DNA of 41,976 nt from an uncultured Clostridium sp. (GTDB taxonomy: Bacteria; Bacillota; Clostridia; TANB77; CAG-508), in assembly GCA_947244325.1 (NCBI GenBank), contig CAMXJY010000014.1:1-41976 (forward strand), given 5' to 3'. The first letter of the stretch is position 1. The number at the start of each line of letters is the position of its first letter. A program made the position numbers and the translations under genes. Below are positions 34,378-41,976 of the stretch, piece after piece. A model generated the notes under the pieces. It made no database searches, was not told the DNA's origin, and worked only from the letters and a program-made list of their open reading frames with translations.

Positions 34378-34851
34378 TTGGAAGAAAAATTTATGAAAGA
34401 AGCTCTAAAAGAAGCACAGAAAGCACTGGAAATAGAAGAAGTCCCAGTAGGAGCAGTAATAGTAAGAGACGGAAAAATAATTGCAAGAGCTCATAACATG
34501 AAAGAAAGCAAAAAAGATGCTACATGTCATGCAGAGATTTTAGCAATAAAAAAGGCATGTAAAAAAATAGATGCATGGAGATTGCTAGATTGTGAGATGT
34601 ATGTAACGTTAGAGCCATGCTCAATGTGTGCAGGAGCATTAATAAATTCAAGAATAAAAAAACTATATATAGGTACAGATGATAACAAAACAGGTGCATG
34701 TGGATCTGTATTAAATCTTTTAAAAGATTATAAATTTAATCATAAAATAGAAGTAGAGAAATATATATTAAAAGAAGAATGTGAAAAATTACTTAAAGAG
34801 TTTTTTAAGTTTTTAAGAAAGAGGAATAAAAGTGAAAAAAAATCTATTTAA
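34378..34851 (+). CDS. tadA: tRNA-specific adenosine deaminase TadA
   Basis: 157 residues. A zinc-dependent cytidine/deoxycytidylate deaminase fold with HAE (catalytic Glu) and PCSMC metal-binding motifs (TCHAEILAIKKA; LEPCSMCAGAL). It converts A34 to inosine in tRNA-Arg(ACG), enabling CGU, CGC and CGA to be read but not CGG. TTG start at 34378 with AGGAG 7 nt upstream; the ATG five codons later is too far from the RBS. It follows tRNA-Arg and precedes ffs-dnaX at the classical Firmicutes position (yaaJ in Bacillus). Its end overlaps the next start by 20 nt. Confidence 0.93.
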   Translation: MEEKFMKEALKEAQKALEIEEVPVGAVIVRDGKIIARAHNMKESKKDATCHAEILAIKKACKKIDAWRLLDCEMYVTLEPCSMCAGALINSRIKKLYIGTDDNKTGACGSVLNLLKDYKFNHKIEVEKYILKEECEKLLKEFFKFLRKRNKSEKKSI

Positions 34852-35557
34852 AAGATGCTTATTTTTGGTTTCTATAGCGATAATAGCTATGATAGTAGTA
34901 TCAATAATAATTAAATATGATGTTGAAGGAGAAAAAAGACTACCATTTGCAATAAGCAAAATACTTTTAGTAAGTACAGTTGATGGACATGTAGTAGATG
35001 ATCCAAACAATATATGGAATATTGGAGTTACACAGGTAAATGATATATTCATGTATATTAATAAGGGAATTGAAGGAGATACTACAATAAAAGAAATCAA
35101 ATTTGAAAATTTTAATGTTGAAAAAGCACCACAAAAAGGAAGATTAAAATTATTGAGACCAACAGGAGAACTTTCAAATTTATATACACATAGCGAGCAA
35201 GATTACTTAAATGAAAGTATAACTTACACAGGTGGAGTTATAGATGACATGAAAGCTCTTGAGATAGCAAATAATGGTGGAATACTAGGATTTAGATTTT
35301 CAATTGAAGATTTAGGTTCATATATATCAAATGAAACTCAAGAAATTACATATGATGGAAGATTACTTTCAAATTTGGGTATAGGAATAGAAGAAATAAA
35401 ATTTAATGTAAGTTTTGATATAATAATAACTACGAGCAATAATGTTAGTTATAAGGGAACAATAAAATTAGACATGCCAGTAGATACAGTTATAGAAGAA
35501 GGTTCATCAAGCATAGAAATAACAGATTTTAGTGATGTAATTTTTAAAAGAATATAA
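34832..35557 (+). CDS. Membrane-anchored protein, paralogue of the gene at 33274
   Basis: 241 residues, GTG start with GAGG upstream, overlapping tadA by 20 nt. Short basic N-terminus, one helix (~9-27, LFLVSIAIIAMIVVSIII), then an extracytoplasmic beta-rich domain. Conserved blocks with the paralogue include ITYDGRLLSNLGIGIEEIKF and NVSYKGTIKLDMPV. Family unknown. Its insertion between tadA and ffs interrupts an otherwise conserved housekeeping cluster. It has no CGG and reads in one frame, so it shows what the shifted paralogue should look like. Confidence 0.75.
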   Translation: MKKNLFKRCLFLVSIAIIAMIVVSIIIKYDVEGEKRLPFAISKILLVSTVDGHVVDDPNNIWNIGVTQVNDIFMYINKGIEGDTTIKEIKFENFNVEKAPQKGRLKLLRPTGELSNLYTHSEQDYLNESITYTGGVIDDMKALEIANNGGILGFRFSIEDLGSYISNETQEITYDGRLLSNLGIGIEEIKFNVSFDIIITTSNNVSYKGTIKLDMPVDTVIEEGSSSIEITDFSDVIFKRI

Positions 35558-35636
35558 ATAGATATTTTAATAGTTTTATTGATATTAATAATGCAATTTG
35601 AAGAAAGAAAATTAATAATATATTACAATAAAAGTA

Positions 35637-35665
35637 TTGCAAAATAAGAAAATCCATTATATAAT
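35637..35665 (+). promoter_or_regulatory. Sigma-A promoter of SRP RNA
   Basis: TTGCAA (35637-35642), 17-bp spacer, TATAAT (35660-35665). Confidence 0.8.
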
Positions 35666-35683
35666 CTATTCGTAATTTAAGTG

Positions 35684-35798
35684 GCTTTTCTTAAGGAAGG
35701 TATGCTTCAATAAAAAGCTATGAATCTCGTCAGGTTCGGAAGAAAGCAGCGATAAGTAGTGTATTTATGTGAGTTCGCATGCCTTCCTTAAGAAAAGC
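35684..35798 (+). ncRNA. ffs: Signal recognition particle RNA (small bacterial type)
   Basis: A long closing stem (GCTTTTCTTAAGGAAGG with CCTTCCTTAAGAAAAGC) and the conserved tip of domain IV, TCAGGTTCGGAAGAAAGCAG, give the 4.5S-like SRP RNA of about 115 nt. It binds Ffh and targets nascent membrane and secreted proteins. Its position just upstream of dnaX matches scr-dnaX in Firmicutes. Confidence 0.93.
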
Positions 35799-35822
35799 TT
35801 TTGTACTACAAAGGAGGTAAAA

Positions 35823-37397
35823 ATGTCATATACAGCTCTTTATAGAAATTTTAGACCATTAAAATTTTCAGATATGGTAGGTCAAGATCACATAACAAAA
35901 ACTTTAAGAAATCAAGTAATGTCAGGAAGAGTTGGACATGCTTATCTATTTAATGGTGGAAGAGGAACTGGAAAAACCACATCTGCTAAAATACTTGCAA
36001 GAGTAGTAAATTGTTTAAATCCTCAAGAGGGTGAGCCTTGTAATGAGTGTGAAATTTGCAAAGAAATCTTAGAAGGATCACTTACAGATGTTGTTGAAAT
36101 GGATGCCGCATCAAATAATAGTGTTGAAGATATTAGATCAATTAGAGATGAAGTAAATTTCTTACCAACAAAAGCTAAATATAGAGTATATATAATAGAT
36201 GAGGTACATATGCTTTCAACAGGTGCTTTTAATGCACTACTAAAAACATTAGAAGAACCACCAGAGCATGTAAAATTTATATTAGCAACAACAGAACCAC
36301 AAAAATTACCAACAACAATACTTTCAAGATGCCAAAGATTTGATTTTAAAAAGATACCAGAACAAGATATTATAAGAAGATTAAAAATTATTTGTGAAGA
36401 TGCACAAATAAAAATAGATGAAGAGGCATTAAAAATAATAGCTGTACTTTCAGAAGGACACATGAGAGATGCTATAAGTATATTAGAAAGATGTAGTCAA
36501 GAGAATTCAGAAAATATCACTATAGAAGAAGTAAAAGAATTAGTAGGACTTCCAAGTTTAGAATATATAAATAAATTATCAAGAGGAATTTTAGAATATG
36601 ATGTAACGAAATCTTTAGAAGCAATAGATGATGTAATAAATGATGGAAAAGATTTGTATAATTTCTTATGGGAAGTAATAAAATATTTTAAAGATATATT
36701 AGTATATAAAACTACTAATAATTTAAAAATATATTCTGAAAATGAAATAGAAGAAATCAAGAGATTAGCAGATATAACTGATGAAAGTAGATTATTAGAT
36801 GTTATATATTTGTTATCAGATTTAGAAAATGACTTAAAATGGTCATCACAAAAAACAATTATGTTCCAAACAGGAATTATAAAAGCATGTAGAAAACAAG
36901 AATTTGCATCAGGAGATTCTATAGAAAAAAGATTACAACTATTAGAAGAAAAGTTAGCAAATTTAAAATCAGGAAAGGTTTTAGAATCATCAGCGTCAGA
37001 TATGGAAGCAAAACCTAAGGAAATGAGAAAATCAGAACCTGGTGAAGAACAAAAATTAGAAAAAGCAGTTTCAGCAAGTAGCACAGATGTTGCGTGGAAA
37101 AGATTAATAGATAATTTAAAGAGAAATGGAAAAATTAGATTATATACAGCATTGATAAACACTAGAATTAAAGAATTAAATGATTTAGTATGGGAAGTAG
37201 AATTTCCAAATGGATTAACATCATTTAATCAAAAAATATTAGAATCAGTTGAAAATCAAAATGAATTAGCAAAAGAAATATTTAAAATTACTGGAAAAGA
37301 AATTCATTTAAAGTATAAAGATGAAAAAACAAATAATAAACCAGAAAAGAAAAGTGCTATAGATGATTTAGGAATCGATATAAATATAATAGAATAA
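35823..37397 (+). CDS. dnaX: DNA polymerase III subunits gamma/tau
   Basis: 524 residues from the ATG at 35823, which has AAAGGAGG. Upstream in-frame sequence overlaps ffs and is not coding. AAA+ clamp loader: MSYTALYRNFRPLKFSDMVG start, Walker A NGGRGTGKTTSA (~42-53), four-Cys zinc module between ~66 and ~82 (CLNPQEGEPCNECEIC), Walker B VYIIDEVHML, sensor/arginine finger LSRCQRFDF. The C-terminal tau-like region (~400-524) is Lys/Glu-rich. It loads the sliding clamp at replication forks. Operon with ybaB and recR as in other Firmicutes. Confidence 0.97.
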   Translation: MSYTALYRNFRPLKFSDMVGQDHITKTLRNQVMSGRVGHAYLFNGGRGTGKTTSAKILARVVNCLNPQEGEPCNECEICKEILEGSLTDVVEMDAASNNSVEDIRSIRDEVNFLPTKAKYRVYIIDEVHMLSTGAFNALLKTLEEPPEHVKFILATTEPQKLPTTILSRCQRFDFKKIPEQDIIRRLKIICEDAQIKIDEEALKIIAVLSEGHMRDAISILERCSQENSENITIEEVKELVGLPSLEYINKLSRGILEYDVTKSLEAIDDVINDGKDLYNFLWEVIKYFKDILVYKTTNNLKIYSENEIEEIKRLADITDESRLLDVIYLLSDLENDLKWSSQKTIMFQTGIIKACRKQEFASGDSIEKRLQLLEEKLANLKSGKVLESSASDMEAKPKEMRKSEPGEEQKLEKAVSASSTDVAWKRLIDNLKRNGKIRLYTALINTRIKELNDLVWEVEFPNGLTSFNQKILESVENQNELAKEIFKITGKEIHLKYKDEKTNNKPEKKSAIDDLGIDINIIE

Positions 37398-37420
37398 AAG
37401 TATTTATAGTAATAAATTAT

Positions 37421-37589
37421 GTGAAAAGAGCTTGAGATATTGCAGTTTCGAGATTTTTTCACGAAGTAAAAAAGAAATTTATATTTTAGAGTAGATATGT
37501 ATTAAGTGAAAAGAGTTTGTGATATCGCAGTTTCGAGATTTTGAAAAAATCTTGAAATGCGTATACAATTTTTTTCACGAAGTAAAAAA
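37421..37589 (+). repeat. Imperfect tandem structured repeat upstream of ybaB
   Basis: Two copies (37421-37473 and 37506-37589) of a unit that begins GTGAAAAGAG, contains CGCAGTTTCGAGATTTT or close to it and ends TTTCACGAAGTAAAAAA. In each the ends can pair (GTGAAAA with TTTTCAC). The second copy has an insertion of about 27-30 nt that forms an inner hairpin (AGATTTT with AAAAAATCT) and ends TGCGTATAC, echoing repeat A. It may be a leader or RNA element between dnaX and ybaB-recR. Confidence 0.65.
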
Positions 37590-37610
37590 ATTATATAGGA
37601 GGAATTAAAA

Positions 37611-37955
37611 ATGGGAAAAAGAGGCGGATTTCCAGGAGGAATGGGAGGCTTCGGAGGTATGAACATAAATCAACTTATGAAAGAAGCTAAAAAAATGCAA
37701 GCAGACATGGAGAAATCACAAGAAGAATTAGGATCAAAAGAATTTGAAACAACAGCAGGTGGAGGAGCAGTATATGTAAAAGTTTCAGGAGATAAAGTAA
37801 TAAAAGAAATAAAATTACAAAAAGATGTAGTTGATCCAGATGATGTAGAAATGTTACAAGATTTAATATTAACATCAGTAAATGAAGCATTAAGAAAAGT
37901 TGATGAAGCTCAAGCAGCATCTTTAGGAAAATTCAATATACCAGGATTAATGTAA
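37611..37955 (+). CDS. ybaB: YbaB/EbfC nucleoid-associated protein
   Basis: 114 residues: Gly/Met/Phe-rich N-terminus (GGFPGGMGGFGGM), then the family core MNINQLMKEAKKMQADMEKS, ETTAGGGAVYVKVSGD, and VNEALRKVDEAQA with a C-terminal NIPGLM. A small dimeric DNA-binding protein of the dnaX-ybaB-recR operon. TAGGAGG precedes the ATG. The N-terminal Gly-rich stretch is common in Firmicutes homologues. Confidence 0.95.
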   Translation: MGKRGGFPGGMGGFGGMNINQLMKEAKKMQADMEKSQEELGSKEFETTAGGGAVYVKVSGDKVIKEIKLQKDVVDPDDVEMLQDLILTSVNEALRKVDEAQAASLGKFNIPGLM

Positions 37956-37976
37956 GCCTGAGGGAGGATATTTTAG

Positions 37977-38576
37977 ATGTCATATTATTCACCTTCAATA
38001 GAAAAGTTAATAGAGAGTTTTGAAAAATTGCCTAGTATAGGTCATAAGACAGCACAAAGATTAGCATTTTACATGTTAGACTTAAATCAGGAAGAGGTAG
38101 AAGAATTTACAAATTCAATAATAAATGCAAAAAAGAATCTACATTTCTGTTCAAAATGTTTTAATATATCTGATACAGACCCTTGCAATATCTGTTCAAA
38201 TCCTAAAAGAGATGAATCAGTAATATGCGTTGTAGAAGATGTTAGAGATGTAATAGCAATGGAAAGAACACATGAATATAATGGCGTTTATCATGTTTTA
38301 CATGGGTCAATATCTCCTATGAATGGAGTTGGACCAGACGATATAAAAATAAAAGAACTACTTACTAGAATAATGGATGGAAATGTAAAAGAAATAATAT
38401 TAGCAACAAATCCAAGAGTTGAGGGAGAAGCAACATCAATGTATATTTCTAAACTTGTAAAACCAATGGGAATAAAAGCAACAAGAATTGCTAGAGGAAT
38501 ACCAGTAGGAGGAGATTTAGAGTACACAGATGAGATAACACTTACAAAAGCTTTAGAAGGAAGAAGTGAAATATAA
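37977..38576 (+). CDS. recR: Recombination mediator protein RecR
   Basis: 199 residues: helix-hairpin-helix ([17 protein letters not shown], ~18-34), C4 zinc finger ([16 protein letters not shown], ~58-73), Toprim domain ([20 protein letters not shown]) and the C-terminal [20 protein letters not shown] motif. It acts with RecO/RecF to load RecA at single-stranded gaps. GGGAGG precedes the ATG. All motifs are intact. Confidence 0.97.
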   Translation: MSYYSPSIEKLIESFEKLPSIGHKTAQRLAFYMLDLNQEEVEEFTNSIINAKKNLHFCSKCFNISDTDPCNICSNPKRDESVICVVEDVRDVIAMERTHEYNGVYHVLHGSISPMNGVGPDDIKIKELLTRIMDGNVKEIILATNPRVEGEATSMYISKLVKPMGIKATRIARGIPVGGDLEYTDEITLTKALEGRSEI

Positions 38577-38667
38577 ATATTTGATAAGAAATATATTGTA
38601 TAAAAGTTTTAATTTGTAAAATTAGTACAGTGAATAAATTAATGAACCCAATTTGATTTTTTTAATT

Positions 38668-38695
38668 TTGTACATTAAAATTTTTGTATTATAAA
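38668..38695 (+). promoter_or_regulatory. Possible promoter of yvcK-like gene
   Basis: TTGTAC (38668-38673), 16-bp spacer, TATAAA (38690-38695). It lies 73 nt upstream of the start in very AT-rich sequence where chance matches are common. Confidence 0.4.
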
Positions 38696-38767
38696 AATAT
38701 ATGTATCAAAATATATTATATTGAATAAGATATTATAAAATGAAGCTTATTTTAAGGGAGAATCATT

Positions 38768-39724
38768 ATGCAGAAAAATAAAAAAATAGTAATATTAGGT
38801 GGAGGTACAGGAACCTCATTTGTACTCAAAGGATTAAAATATTTCCCTGTTGATATAACAGCAGTAATTACAGTATCAGATGATGGATCAAGCACAGGAA
38901 GATTAAGAAAAGAATTTTCTACACCAGCAGTTGGAGATATTAGAAAAGTTTTAAGTAACTTATCTACTTTACCAGATGAAGTAAGAGATGTTATGGAATA
39001 CAGATTATCTACATATAGTGAGCTTAACGGTCATGCATTAGGAAATTTAATTTTAACATCACTAATTCATGAAACAGGAAGTTTGCAAACAAGTATTAAA
39101 TATCTAAGTAAAATATTAGACGTAAAACATAAAGTTTTACCACTTTCAGAAGATTGCTTTTTAACTTTAATGGGAGAAACAACAGATGGTGAAGTAGTTG
39201 AAGGTGAAGAGGAAATAACAAAAGCAAATAAAAAATATAGAAGATTTTTCTATAAAGAAGAACCACATGTTTTGCCAGAAGTGTTTCATGCAATAGAGGA
39301 TGCAGACTTGATAATATTAAGTATCGGAAGTTTATATACAAGTGTAATGCCACATATAATTTGCAAAGATGTTGCAACAGCCATAAAAAATGCTAAAGGA
39401 AAAGTTATGTACATATGTAATGCGGTAACACAACCAGGAGAAACAGATGGATTTGGGGTAAGTGACCACATTAATGTATTAGAACAATATTTAGGAAAAG
39501 ATTCAATAGATGTAGTTATTGCAAGTAATTCTAAGATTCCAAAAGAATTAATAAAAAAATATGAAACAGAAGAACAAAAAGATATAGTTCCTATTGATTA
39601 TGAAAATATTAAAAAAGGAAAATATGAACTTATTGAAGATGATTTAATAACAACAACAGATGGAACTATAAAGCATAATAGCTTGAAATTAAGTTCAGTA
39701 ATATTCTCATATTTGATGAGATAA
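38768..39724 (+). CDS. yvcK: YvcK/CofD-like protein (gluconeogenesis factor)
   Basis: 318 residues: N-terminal ILGGGTGTSFVLKGLK, then VITVSDDGSSTGRLRKEF and AVGDIRKVLSNLS, NGHALGNLILTSL, and later LSIGSLYTSVMPHI, CNAVTQPGETDGF and VIASNSKIP, all typical of the YvcK branch of the CofD superfamily. In Bacillus the protein binds UDP-sugars and is needed for growth on gluconeogenic substrates and for wall homeostasis. AAGGGAG precedes the ATG. Here it is probably monocistronic, without the usual rapZ/whiA neighbours in view. Confidence 0.93.
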   Translation: MQKNKKIVILGGGTGTSFVLKGLKYFPVDITAVITVSDDGSSTGRLRKEFSTPAVGDIRKVLSNLSTLPDEVRDVMEYRLSTYSELNGHALGNLILTSLIHETGSLQTSIKYLSKILDVKHKVLPLSEDCFLTLMGETTDGEVVEGEEEITKANKKYRRFFYKEEPHVLPEVFHAIEDADLIILSIGSLYTSVMPHIICKDVATAIKNAKGKVMYICNAVTQPGETDGFGVSDHINVLEQYLGKDSIDVVIASNSKIPKELIKKYETEEQKDIVPIDYENIKKGKYELIEDDLITTTDGTIKHNSLKLSSVIFSYLMR

Positions 39725-39745
39725 ATTAAGTGTAATTAGTATAAA

Positions 39746-39789
39746 AAAAGAGATTTTAGCTACAGTTTTAGCTTAAATCTCTTTTAACT
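39746..39789 (+). terminator. Probable terminator after yvcK
   Basis: A 16-bp stem with one mismatch (39746-39761 with 39770-39785), A-rich before and a short T stretch in the 3' arm. Confidence 0.65.
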
Positions 39790-39806
39790 TAATTTCCTAT
39801 AAAATA

Positions 39807-39864
39807 AAGGCCTTGCCTATTACAGTTAGAATATACAAAGGTAAACTACAGATAAGTTATGCAC
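39807..39864 (+). repeat. Dispersed ~58-bp repeat B, copy 2
   Basis: Similar to 5527-5584, same orientation (AAGGCCTTGCCTATTACAGT, then TACAGATAAGTTATGCAC). Both lie in intergenic sequence. A partial echo (GAATTACAGATAGGTTAAGC) follows near 39930. Confidence 0.65.
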
Positions 39865-40093
39865 ACAGAACATTTCTTAGTTCTAGGAACGTTAGTGACA
39901 TAGATATCCTAGCTGTATGAACAACGTGAATTACAGATAGGTTAAGCTAAAGCTGATAAGTTATACAGAGGAAAGACGTGGACATTTACAATAAGTTTTT
40001 TCTTTTGCAATTTTAATAATGTCCTGTTCTAATAATAAATTATGAACTATTTTAATTTTATCAATTTAGTTTAATGTATGTATATATTTTTTA
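39865..40093. other. Intergenic region with degenerate repeats
   Basis: No gene is seen. It holds ACATTTCTTAG, which also occurs next to repeat B copy 1, and a partial third copy of the TACAGATA motif. Confidence 0.4.
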
Positions 40094-40321
40094 TTATTTA
40101 TTTCTTAAATTATGATTTTTTATTTTTTCTATTTTTTTATCAATTAGTTGTAACTGAAAATTAGCAAAAAGTCCATTTTTTTCTTTAACTTTTTCTTTTT
40201 TATTTAATAATTCATTAACTAAAATTCTATCTTCATCAGATAGTGAATATAAAATTCTAGCTTTTGAAATATTATCTTTTACGAGTTCTTCGTAATCTTT
40301 TTTGTCACCATATAGTCCCAT
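40094..40321 (-). CDS. Small hypothetical protein (75 aa)
   Basis: 75 residues, highly charged, helical, no membrane segment (MGLYGDKKDYEELVKDNISK, then LSDEDRILVNELLNKKEK). AAAGGA lies 9-10 nt upstream of the ATG on the reverse strand. No family recognised. Confidence 0.65.
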   Translation of the reverse strand: MGLYGDKKDYEELVKDNISKARILYSLSDEDRILVNELLNKKEKVKEKNGLFANFQLQLIDKKIEKIKNHNLRNK

Positions 40322-40710
40322 AAAGTTGTCCTTTCTTAATTATTTAAGCTTTATTTTCTATATTATATGTAGTTTAAAAATATTAGTCAATAAATATTAT
40401 AATACTTTTTATAGTTTATCCAAATTTTGAAAAAACTTAATAAAAAGTAAAAGTTTTTTCATAGTTTTGAAAAAAGTTCTATTTTATGTAATAAATTAAG
40501 ATTTTTGTATTTAAGTAATAAAAATGATAAAAATGCACGAAGATAATGAGTGCGTAAGAAAAGCGTGAAAAGCGACGAAAAATGTAAAATTATTTTTATA
40601 TGCAAAAATTAATTTGTGTTGTATAGTTTAAATTAGCAAAAACAAAGAAAGGCTTTATCGAACCTTTTAAAAAAGAAAGATAAAGCAAAACAAGAAAGGA
40701 AAAATAAAAG
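40322..40710. other. Intergenic region
   Basis: Very AT-rich with no coding capacity seen. It holds an 11-bp inverted repeat (40428-40438 with 40451-40461, TGAAAAAACTT) and the RBS AGAAAGGA upstream of the ORF at 40711. Confidence 0.4.
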
Positions 40711-40950
<240 letters not shown>

Positions 40951-41086
40951 GTAAAGGTCTATTTTTTGTTCTTATAAATTTTGACTGATAAAGGAAGAAA
41001 TTTATTTATAAGATAGTTATGCAAAAATTTTAATTTTGCCTACATATAAAAGATATAAAGAAATTAAAAAGAGGAGAGTATGAATT

Positions 41087-41976
41087 ATGAGAAGAAAGGA
41101 ATTAATAAGCAAAATAATATTTGTAATAGCAGTAATTTTATTTGTAGTGGGATTAGTACAAGTAAAAAGTATTGCATCAAGTGTAGAACACACTCATATA
41201 TGGGCAAGTAAATATGATACAACAAATCACTGGGAATATTGTACAGTGTGTAATCAAACAAGAAATGTGACAGCGCATAGTTATACAGATAATTGGTATT
41301 TAGGAAGTGCAAGTTGTCAGTCAGAAAATTATAATTTAAGAAAATGTTCTTGTGGTTATAGTTATACATATCAAATACCACATACAAACGAAGCTAATTG
41401 GCATAGTACAGGAGAAAGAGGAGTTCATTATAAAACTTGTACAGTATGTGGAAGATGGTCAGCTACTGGAAGATGCTATAATGATAAAGGAAATTTAGCT
41501 TGTAAAAATCCTGGAACGTGTAGTGTTTGCGGAAATGTAGTAACTAGCAATAATCATTATATATCTAATGCTGGAAAATGTAGAGATTGTAATATCCAGC
41601 TTATATCTGCTAGTACACCATCAATTACATATAGTTCAGATTATTCAACAGCAACAGTAAGTTTTACTATTACACCAATGTTTGATTATGTTACTATAGT
41701 AGGAATGGGAACAGGTGGAAGTGCAGAGATGATGACATCAGTTAATTGGTCAGAAAGTAGAAATTCAAATGGCAGTGTAACTTTTACAGGAATATACAAA
41801 TTTAATTCTTCAAGACAATCAAAATGTACTCAATATTATGCTAATAATCCAGTAATAAGTGTAAATGGAAAAGGTGTTTGGGTTGATAATGTAATTTCAT
41901 GGACTATATGGCAAGACCATACAGCACCAGTAGTGAGTAATACAACATTAACACCACAAGCATCATCAAATGGATG
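41087..41976 (+). CDS. Cys-rich secreted surface protein, N-terminal part (runs off window)
   Basis: Starts at the ATG at 41087 (GAGGAGAG 8 nt upstream) and is open to the window end (296 codons). A signal peptide (~1-31, KIIFVIAVILFVVGLVQVKS) is followed by repeated CxxC knuckles with His/Trp: HTHIWASKYDTTNHWEYCTV CxxC..., RKCSCGYSYT, HYKTCTVCGRW, CKNPGTCSVCGN and GKCRDCN (~35-170). Such domains with HxH and NHWxYCxxC motifs occur in cell-surface adhesin-like proteins of gut Firmicutes. From ~175 a beta-sandwich-like region rich in Ser/Thr begins. An ATG at 41080 in another frame stops early and is not used. Confidence 0.75.
   Translation, partial: MRRKELISKIIFVIAVILFVVGLVQVKSIASSVEHTHIWASKYDTTNHWEYCTVCNQTRNVTAHSYTDNWYLGSASCQSENYNLRKCSCGYSYTYQIPHTNEANWHSTGERGVHYKTCTVCGRWSATGRCYNDKGNLACKNPGTCSVCGNVVTSNNHYISNAGKCRDCNIQLISASTPSITYSSDYSTATVSFTITPMFDYVTIVGMGTGGSAEMMTSVNWSESRNSNGSVTFTGIYKFNSSRQSKCTQYYANNPVISVNGKGVWVDNVISWTIWQDHTAPVVSNTTLTPQASSNG

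Noticed and set aside
35769..35822. 18-residue extension of DnaX
   Set aside because: It overlaps the 3' arm of the SRP RNA, and the strong RBS serves the ATG at 35823, which begins the normal family sequence.

Overview
The window is very AT-rich DNA with strong AGGAGG-type ribosome binding sites, consensus sigma-A promoters and almost exclusively TAA stops. The order tRNA / tadA / SRP RNA (ffs) / dnaX / ybaB / recR / yvcK at the right is a chromosomal backbone typical of Firmicutes. The best reading is a low-GC, probably uncultured, Clostridia-like bacterium; no species can be named from the sequence.

Layout. (1) 1-3.1 kb: accessory genes, with a small unknown gene, a TnpV-type gene broken by an in-frame TGA, and a large DUF3883 nuclease-like protein that resembles a defence factor. 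(2) 3.2-4.6 kb: a GT-C type membrane glycosyltransferase, reversed. (3) 4.8-31.3 kb: a co-oriented type IV secretion system (T4SS)-like locus with seven VirB2/TrbC-like pilins, a PrgI/VirB3 protein, a separate TraC-like domain protein, a VirB4 ATPase, five TrbL/VirB6-like channel proteins (four with 430-1000-residue C-terminal extensions), two anchored paralogous accessory proteins, two VirB8/NTF2-like candidates and an ABC ATPase without a permease. It closes with a 19-bp-stem terminator. No relaxase, coupling protein (VirD4) or integrase is visible. (4) 31.4-34.1 kb: a small reverse membrane protein, a G5-SH3b-glucosaminidase wall hydrolase that may serve the T4SS, and a membrane-anchored protein. 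(5) 34.2-39.7 kb: tRNA-Arg(CCU), tadA, a paralogue of the anchored protein, ffs, dnaX, ybaB, recR, yvcK. (6) 39.7-42 kb: intergenic repeats, a small reverse gene, an ORF containing a (CA)15 tract and the start of a Cys-rich surface protein.

The most unusual observation concerns decoding. By manual scan, the codon CGG is absent from every intact reading frame in the window. It occurs in frame exactly three times, and each time the frame breaks there. In all three genes (8002, 14489, 33274) the context is NNT-CGG-A, and skipping the single C, so that GGA (Gly) is read, restores a long clean frame with continuous similarity to paralogues. This suggests CGG is an unassigned or hungry codon and that the CGGA tetranucleotide works as a +1 frameshift or four-base decoding site. 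Sequencing error is the main alternative, but three identical insertions of C before GGA would be a peculiar error. In addition, none of about 34 gene ends uses TGA as its stop; TGA appears only as the premature stop in the three unshifted frames and at a conserved Trp position of the TnpV gene.

Working together, the pilins, PrgI, VirB4, VirB6 set, VirB8-like proteins and wall hydrolase could build a Gram-positive envelope-spanning transfer or secretion apparatus, apparently fixed in the chromosome. Its substrate is not evident.
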